A stretch of DNA of 10,115 nt, from assembly GCA_040377825.1 (NCBI GenBank), contig JBEINZ010000111.1, positions 1-10,115 on the forward strand, given 5' to 3'. The notes beneath the pieces are model-generated. The model was not told the DNA's origin and did no database searches. It was given only the letters and a program-made list of their open reading frames with translations. A program made the translations under genes and the position numbers. This document shows, piece by piece, positions 5,762 to 10,115 of the stretch. Within the stretch, counting starts at the first letter, position 1; every line of letters starts with the position of its first letter. This stretch comes from JBEINZ01 sp040377825 (GTDB taxonomy: Bacteria; Pseudomonadota; Alphaproteobacteria; Rhizobiales; Ancalomicrobiaceae).

Positions 5762-7708
5762 CTAACCCAACGCCGCCGCCTCGGCCGTTTTCCCGCGCTT
5801 GACAACACCGAACGTGTCATTGGCTTCGGCTTCCAGGAGCCGCTCGCGGGCTTCGTCATGGGCGCGTTGGCGTTGCCACATCGAGGCGTAGAGGCCGGTG
5901 GCCTCCAGCAGGGCGGCGTGGGTGCCGCGTTCGACGATCACGCCGTCTTGCAGTACGATGATCTCGTCGGCGTTCACGACCGTGGACAGGCGGTGCGCGA
6001 TGACCAGCGTCGTCCGATTTTTGGAGACGAGATCAAGCGCGGCCTGGATTTCGCGCTCGGTATGGGTGTCGAGCGCGCTCGTCGCTTCGTCGAGCATCAG
6101 GATCGGCGGGGCCTTTAGGATGGTGCGGGCGATCGCCACGCGCTGTTTTTCGCCGCCCGATAGCTTCAATCCTCGTTCGCCAACCTCGGTCTGATAGCCT
6201 TTTGGAAGAGTATCGATGAAATCGGCGATCTGCGCGAAACGCGCGGCTTCCGCGACGTCGGCTTCGGACGCATCGGGGCGGCCATAGCGAATGTTATAGG
6301 CGATCGTATCGTTGAACAGCACGGTATCCTGCGGAACCATGCCGATGCGACGGCGCAGGCTCGATTGCGCGACGTCGCGAATGTCCTGCCCGTCGATCGT
6401 GATCCGGCCGGCGCCGACATCGTAAAACCGGAAGAGCAGCCGCGAGATCGTCGATTTACCCGCGCCGGAGGGGCCGACGATGGCGACGGTCTTGCCGGCC
6501 GGCACCTCGAAGCTGACGCCTTTCAGGATTTGCCGGTCCGGGTCGTAGGCAAAACGCACGTCCTCGAAGCGCACGGCGCCGGCTTTCACCTCAAGATCCG
6601 GCGCGCCCGGCCTGTCGACGACCTCGGCGGGGACGTCCAGGATCTTGAACATCGCCTCCATGTCGGTGAGGCCTTGGCTGATTTCGCGATAGAGCGTGCC
6701 GATGAAGTTGAGCGGGATCGACAGCTGGATCATCAGCGCGTTGATCATCACGAAATTGCCGACCGTCTGCGTCCCATGCATCACGGCATAGGCCGACATC
6801 GTCATGGTGATCACCATGCCGACCGAGAAAATCACCGCCTGCCCGAGATTGAGCCAAGCCAGGGACGTGTAGGTGCGGGTCGCCGCTTTCTCATAGCGGG
6901 CGGTTGCACGGTCATAGCGCTTCGATTCGAGATCCTCGGCGTTGAAATACTTCACGGTCTCGAAGTTCAGCAGCGAGTCGACCGCCTTCGACATGGAATC
7001 ATTGTCGGCTTCGTTCATGTCGCGACGGATCGCGATGCGCCAATCCGAGGCCCATACCGAAAACCAGACATACAACCAGACCGTGACAGCCATGACCGCG
7101 ACATAGGTCCAATCGAACTCGCGCGCGATGACATAGGCCATAAGCGCGAACTCGACGATGGTCGGCACGCCCGCCAGGATCGTCATGCGGACGATCGTCT
7201 CGATGCCGTTGGCGCCGCGCTCGATGATGCGCGAGAGCCCGCCCGTGCGCCGCTGCAAATGAAATCGCAGCGATAGGGCATGAAGATGCCGGAACGTGAC
7301 GTTGGCGAGCTGACGCACCGCGTGCTGGCCGACGGGAGCAAACAGCGCGTCGCGGAGTTGGTTGAAGCCGTTGAACGTCACCCGCACCACGCCATAGGCG
7401 ATGACCATCAGGATCGGGACGGCAAGCAACTGTTCCGTCGTCGGCCGCGGCGCGCCCGGCGCAAGGGCGTCTGTCGCCCACTTGTAGGTGTAAGGCAGGA
7501 GAACCGTCAGAAGCTTGCCGACGAGCAGCGCAAGCAGGGCGGCGACAACACGGGCTTTCAAATCGAACCGGTCATGCGGCCAGATATGCGGCCAAAGTTC
7601 CTTCAAGGACTGAAATGTACGACCCTTTTCGGCACTGACTCGATTTCCGGGCGGCGGGATGGGGGCGTTCATCGATCCGGAAACTCCATCGTGGACGGGC
7701 ACAGTCAT
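5762..7708 (-). CDS. Atm1-type ABC exporter (fused permease and ATPase half-transporter)
   Basis: This 648-residue half-transporter acts as an inner-membrane homodimer. It belongs to the Atm1/ABCB7/HMT1 group, which exports glutathione-linked compounds and, in mitochondria, supports iron-sulfur assembly outside the organelle; bacterial members are tied to heavy-metal tolerance. The membrane domain covers about residues 50-350 with group-typical QRRTGGLSRIIERG (152-165) and DMNEADND...KAVDSLLNFETVKYFNAE (230-258). The ATPase domain shows an A-loop Tyr388, Walker A GPSGAGKST (412-420), Q-loop Gln460, signature LSGGEKQR (516-523), Walker B ILMLDE (536-541) and H-loop His572. All catalytic residues are intact. 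The start is uncertain: ATG 7708, or ATG 7672 (Met13) preceded by GGAG at a 12-base distance; neither ribosome site is strong. It is divergent from the LOG gene and abuts the Abi-like gene tail to tail. Confidence 0.93.
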   Translation of the reverse strand: MTVPVHDGVSGSMNAPIPPPGNRVSAEKGRTFQSLKELWPHIWPHDRFDLKARVVAALLALLVGKLLTVLLPYTYKWATDALAPGAPRPTTEQLLAVPILMVIAYGVVRVTFNGFNQLRDALFAPVGQHAVRQLANVTFRHLHALSLRFHLQRRTGGLSRIIERGANGIETIVRMTILAGVPTIVEFALMAYVIAREFDWTYVAVMAVTVWLYVWFSVWASDWRIAIRRDMNEADNDSMSKAVDSLLNFETVKYFNAEDLESKRYDRATARYEKAATRTYTSLAWLNLGQAVIFSVGMVITMTMSAYAVMHGTQTVGNFVMINALMIQLSIPLNFIGTLYREISQGLTDMEAMFKILDVPAEVVDRPGAPDLEVKAGAVRFEDVRFAYDPDRQILKGVSFEVPAGKTVAIVGPSGAGKSTISRLLFRFYDVGAGRITIDGQDIRDVAQSSLRRRIGMVPQDTVLFNDTIAYNIRYGRPDASEADVAEAARFAQIADFIDTLPKGYQTEVGERGLKLSGGEKQRVAIARTILKAPPILMLDEATSALDTHTEREIQAALDLVSKNRTTLVIAHRLSTVVNADEIIVLQDGVIVERGTHAALLEATGLYASMWQRQRAHDEARERLLEAEANDTFGVVKRGKTAEAAALG

Positions 7709-7779
7709 ATAGGTGGCGGACCTTTAAGGAAACTCGGCTTTGCATCGGATGGTACCAATGCGTTGCGCCCGATCGCACC

Positions 7780-7826
7780 TGTTGCCTATTCGTCCGTCTT
7801 GACCGCCCGCGCCAGGAAAGGCAACA
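7780..7826. promoter_or_regulatory. Inverted repeat in the leader of the LOG-family gene
   Basis: TGTTGCCT (7780-7787) and AGGCAACA (7819-7826) are perfect 8-base reverse complements with a 31-base loop. The right arm overlaps the end of the purine-rich stretch AGGAAAGG (7814-7821) that is the best ribosome binding candidate for the ATG at 7835. If transcription starts upstream of the left arm, pairing could limit translation. The remaining divergent space to atm1 (7709-7834) shows no convincing promoter. Confidence 0.3.
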
Positions 7827-7834
7827 ACGAACCT

Positions 7835-8443
7835 ATGTCACAGCTTCGATCGATTTGCGTCTATTGCGGCTCCGGCGACGGGGACGACCCGGCTTTCAAG
7901 CGCGCCGCCGAGGACCTTGGCCGCACACTCGCCGAGGAAGGCATACGGCTTGTGTACGGCGGCGGCGCCATAGGGCTCATGGGAACGGTCGCGCGCTCTG
8001 CGCTGAGCCATGGCGGGTCCGTGACGGGCATCATCCCCCAGTTCCTCGTCAACCGCGAAATCATGATGCCGGAAGTGACCGATCTCGTGATCACCGACGA
8101 CATGCACGAACGTAAACGCCTGATGTTCGAGCACGCCGACGCCTTCGTGGCGCTGCCCGGCGGCATCGGAACGCTCGAGGAAATCGTCGAGCAGATGACC
8201 TGGGCTCAACTCGGCCAGCACGCCAAGCCGATTATGCTCGCCAATATCGCCGGCTTCTGGGACCCGCTCGTCGCGCTGTTGGCGCATATGCGCCAGTCCG
8301 CCTTCATTCGCCCGGGCTTCGAGCTTTCCTACGGCGTTGCCGCGTCGATCGAGGAAGTGATCCCGAAGATGCGCAAACGGCTACGACAGCTCGCCGCCGC
8401 CGAGGCTCCGCTCGAACCGGCCGTCCCGATCGAGCGACTGTGA
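7835..8443 (+). CDS. LOG family protein (nucleoside 5'-monophosphate phosphoribohydrolase, TIGR00730 type)
   Basis: The 202-residue protein belongs to the LOG (Lonely Guy) family, once misannotated as lysine decarboxylase. Characterised members release free cytokinin bases from N6-substituted adenosine monophosphates, and bacterial ones also hydrolyse ordinary nucleotides such as AMP. It has the Rossmann-like core with SICVYCGSG (6-14), LVYGGGAIGLMG (39-50), the MHERK motif (90-94, catalytic Arg93 by family analogy) and PGGIGTLEE (108-116, catalytic Glu116). Length is normal for the shorter bacterial type. The frame is open far upstream, but that part lies antisense to atm1; the ATG at 7835 fits family N-termini and has AGGAAAGG about 13 bases before it. 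It is divergent from atm1 and is followed by a hairpin before the MFS gene. The bacterial physiological role is unsettled. Confidence 0.92.
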   Translation: MSQLRSICVYCGSGDGDDPAFKRAAEDLGRTLAEEGIRLVYGGGAIGLMGTVARSALSHGGSVTGIIPQFLVNREIMMPEVTDLVITDDMHERKRLMFEHADAFVALPGGIGTLEEIVEQMTWAQLGQHAKPIMLANIAGFWDPLVALLAHMRQSAFIRPGFELSYGVAASIEEVIPKMRKRLRQLAAAEAPLEPAVPIERL

Positions 8444-8483
8444 GGTCTGGCGGCAATATCGATGAACTTGCCGGGAACCCGAC

Positions 8484-8508
8484 GCGGGGCCGCGCGACTT
8501 GGCCCCGC
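8484..8508 (+). terminator. GC-rich hairpin downstream of the LOG gene, possible terminator
   Basis: GCGGGGCC (8484-8491) and GGCCCCGC (8501-8508) form a perfect 8-bp stem with a nine-base loop, 40 bases past the LOG stop codon. No U run follows on either strand, so intrinsic termination would be weak. A second small stem, CAGGG (8524-8528) with CCCTG (8532-8536), follows. The position between two co-directional genes suits a terminator or a processing site. Confidence 0.45.
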
Positions 8509-8593
8509 ATTGCGGATTAAGGCCAGGGAGGCCCTGAGAAAATCGGCGCCCGAAAGGCCGTTGTAATTCGTCGCTCGTGGCCAAGACATCAAA

Positions 8594-9856
8594 ATGCTCG
8601 TCACATCGATTGACCGCGTCGCTCCAGCGGCAGATGGTGCGGCCGTCGTTGCAATGCGGACTCCCAACATGCCCGTTCTCGTGGCGCTCGGCGCCGCCGC
8701 CCTCCTGTCGACACTGGTGCTGCGCATGACCGATCCGGTCGTGCCGATCCTCGCGCAGGAATTGGCCGTCCCGGCGACCGACCTCGCACAACTGGCCACG
8801 GCCTATGCGTTGCCCTACGCGATCTTCCAACTGGTGTTCGGGCCGCTCGGCGATCGCTACGGCAAGACGCGCGTTGTGTTTTGGTCGGTGATCGGCTCGG
8901 CCGTCTTCATCGTCGGCACCGCGCTCGCCTGGAACTATACGAGCATGATGGTCATGCGGCTCGCCTGCGGAACCTGCGCGGCGGCCATGATCCCGCTCGG
9001 CATCGCCGCAATCGGCGATCGCTATGCCATGGCCGATCGGCCGGTCATGCTGTCGCGCTTCATGTTGGCGGTCATCTTGGGCCAGGTCATGGGCGGCATT
9101 TTGACCGGCATCGCTGCCGAATACATGTCGTGGCGGATCGTCTTCATCCTTTATGCCGGGTTGGCGCTCGCCATCGCCGTCGCGCTGCACCGCCTGCCGA
9201 AGCAACCCTCCGGGGCGCCGGCGGACTTCACGCTTCAGGCGATCTTGGCGCGGTATAGCGGGATCATGGTGCGCCCGAAGACGCGGATCGTCATTACGAT
9301 CGTCTTCGTGGAAGGCGCGCTGTTTTTCGGCCTGCTCTCCTTCATTCCGCCCTATCTGGCGGAAATCCACCATTTCGGCGCCCGAGAGATCGGGCTGGTC
9401 GTGGCGGCTTACGGCGGCGGCGCGGTCGTGTTCACCTTCGTGGTCGGCTGGCTCGTGACGACGCTCGGTCCTTATCGGATGATCGCGGCGGGGGGCCTAT
9501 GCGGCGCCACCGCAACCGCGCTGCTTGCGATCGGCGCATCGTTGTGGGTCTTCATGCTGCTCGCAATGGCGCTCGGCTTTTCGTTCTATCTGGCCCATAA
9601 TGGCCTGCAAGCCAGGGCGACCGAGCTTGCGCCGGAAGCGCGCGGCTCGGTGGTCGCGATTTTCGCCTGCGCCCTTTTCCTAGGCAACGCCGCGGGCCCC
9701 GTCGTCGTCCACCCGATCGTCGACCATTTCGGCTATCACCCGGCGTTTATCAGCGTGGCCGTCGGCATGATTGCCTTTGGCCTGTGGGCCTCGGTCTCCA
9801 TCGCGCGGGTCGAAAGAAGCCCGGCCACCATGACCGCCGCACCGAATACGCGCTAA
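8594..9856 (+). CDS. Major facilitator superfamily transporter, drug/metabolite efflux-like
   Basis: The 420-residue protein is a typical twelve-helix MFS permease of the inner membrane. The first helices start at about residue 27. MFS motif A between helices 2 and 3 reads GPLGDRYGKTRV (83-94), with the conserved Asp87 and Arg88. A longer, hydrophilic central loop (about 194-235, KQPSGAPADFTLQ onward) separates the two halves, and the C-terminal tail is hydrophilic. The overall pattern suggests a proton-driven exporter of the DHA1 kind. The substrate cannot be read from the sequence. The start is uncertain: ATG 8594 has no clear ribosome site, and ATG 8654 (Met21, reading MRTPNMPVLV) would remove a non-conserved hydrophilic leader. 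It is co-directional with the LOG gene, 150 bases away and separated by a hairpin, so probably a separate unit. Confidence 0.88.
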   Translation: MLVTSIDRVAPAADGAAVVAMRTPNMPVLVALGAAALLSTLVLRMTDPVVPILAQELAVPATDLAQLATAYALPYAIFQLVFGPLGDRYGKTRVVFWSVIGSAVFIVGTALAWNYTSMMVMRLACGTCAAAMIPLGIAAIGDRYAMADRPVMLSRFMLAVILGQVMGGILTGIAAEYMSWRIVFILYAGLALAIAVALHRLPKQPSGAPADFTLQAILARYSGIMVRPKTRIVITIVFVEGALFFGLLSFIPPYLAEIHHFGAREIGLVVAAYGGGAVVFTFVVGWLVTTLGPYRMIAAGGLCGATATALLAIGASLWVFMLLAMALGFSFYLAHNGLQARATELAPEARGSVVAIFACALFLGNAAGPVVVHPIVDHFGYHPAFISVAVGMIAFGLWASVSIARVERSPATMTAAPNTR

Positions 9857-9901
9857 CCCGCAGCCTCCATCCATTTGATCAAAAGCAACGTCAGCGCTCG
9901 C

Positions 9902-9937
9902 GCGCCATGATTGTGTGTCCACACACGGAACCGGCGC
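9902..9937. promoter_or_regulatory. Symmetric two-part dyad downstream of the MFS gene
   Basis: GCGCC (9902-9906) pairs with GGCGC (9933-9937), and GTGTGT (9913-9918) pairs with ACACAC (9921-9926). Both pairs share the same centre, between 9919 and 9920. The inner loop of two bases is too short for a good RNA hairpin, so a protein-binding dyad in DNA is at least as likely. It lies 45 bases after the MFS stop and about 150 bases before the last gene. The rest of 9857-10085 shows no further gene. Confidence 0.3.
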
Positions 9938-10026
9938 TCGACCTAATGGTCTCTGCGAATTGAGGACACCGTGAGCTGTTTGCCGCGCCGTCGATACCTA
10001 TTGGGACGTTCATTTCATTCACGCGC

Positions 10027-10069
10027 CCCCGCCGTTTACCGCGCGGGGCTACACAATTCGCTCGCCCCG
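10027..10069 (+). promoter_or_regulatory. Overlapping alternative hairpins just before the last gene
   Basis: CCCCGC (10027-10032) can pair with GCGGGG (10043-10048). The overlapping CGGGGC (10044-10049) can instead pair with GCCCCG (10064-10069). The two stems cannot form together. The second ends four bases before the Shine-Dalgarno AGGAGTGA (10073-10080). This is compatible with a regulated leader, but chance pairing in GC-rich DNA is a fair alternative. Confidence 0.3.
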
Positions 10070-10085
10070 ACCAGGAGTGACCACT

Positions 10086-10115
10086 ATGACCGCAACGATG
10101 CGTGCCGCCGTGGTA
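10086..10115 (+). CDS. N-terminus of a probable zinc-type alcohol dehydrogenase (MDR family), truncated by the window edge
   Basis: Only ten codons are present, reading MTATMRAAVV. The opening M(T/K)xTM(K/R)AAVV is characteristic of medium-chain dehydrogenases of the AdhP or quinone-oxidoreductase kind. A strong Shine-Dalgarno AGGAGTGA (10073-10080) stands five bases before the ATG, which supports a real start. The remainder lies beyond the right edge, so neither zinc ligands nor the cofactor motif can be checked. Other MDR enzymes are possible. Confidence 0.55.
   Translation, partial: MTATMRAAVV

Noticed and set aside
5733..5800. Similar GTTCTCGCGCTT (5733-5744) and GTTTTCCCGCGCTT (5787-5800) as a target duplication around the end of the Abi-like gene
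   Set aside because: The match is imperfect with gaps, does not bracket the gene, and one copy is inside the atm1 coding sequence.
6365..7276. Plus-strand 303-codon open frame rich in D, H and R
   Set aside because: It is fully antisense to the catalytically intact Atm1-type exporter.
7280..7834. In-frame 5' extension of the LOG gene (185 codons)
   Set aside because: It is antisense to atm1 and its intergenic region. LOG proteins begin at the SQLRSICVYCGSG block, so the start is ATG 7835.
8381..9373. Minus-strand 330-codon open frame
   Set aside because: It is antisense to the MFS transporter and has a shadow-like R/D/H/E-rich composition.
1..10115. CRISPR arrays, insertion sequences, tRNA or rRNA genes
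   Set aside because: I saw no regularly spaced repeats, no transposase-like frame, and no tRNA T-arm or rRNA-like sequence on either strand.

Overview
The window looks like chromosomal DNA of an alphaproteobacterium, most likely of the order Hyphomicrobiales (Rhizobiales). The reasons are the high GC content, the strongly alphaproteobacterial forms of a RecD-like helicase, an Atm1-type ABC exporter and the short phosphatidylserine decarboxylase, the presence of phosphatidylcholine synthase, and a dispersed-type palindromic element at 884-931. The genus cannot be read from the sequence.

Layout from left to right: the 3' part of a RecD-like DNA helicase gene (+, cut by the left edge); a palindromic repeat; puuE allantoinase (-); a short gene with a strong ribosome binding site and an in-frame amber stop (+); the phospholipid genes pssA, psd and pcs (all -, transcribed pcs, psd, pssA); a gene-poor stretch of about 315 bases with a minus-strand terminator; a lone Abi-like HEPN gene (+) that is AT-richer than its surroundings; an Atm1-type ABC exporter (-); divergently a LOG-family nucleotide phosphoribohydrolase (+); an MFS transporter (+); and the first ten codons of a probable zinc-type alcohol dehydrogenase (+, cut by the right edge).

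The clearest functional unit is lipid synthesis. PssA makes phosphatidylserine from CDP-diacylglycerol and serine. Psd decarboxylates it to phosphatidylethanolamine. Pcs makes phosphatidylcholine directly from CDP-diacylglycerol and choline. The cluster therefore covers the two main zwitterionic membrane lipids of such bacteria. The remaining metabolic genes are ordinary chromosomal genes with no evident link to each other.

The most unusual part is around 4805-5765. The Abi-like gene ends 6 bases before the end of the convergent atm1 gene, which leaves no room for a terminator. The only good minus-strand terminator lies on the far side of the Abi gene. This suggests either a recent insertion or antisense transcription across a potentially toxic RNase-like gene. 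No complete new multi-gene system is evident. The second oddity is the small gene at 2068-2265, which reads coherently through a single TAG.
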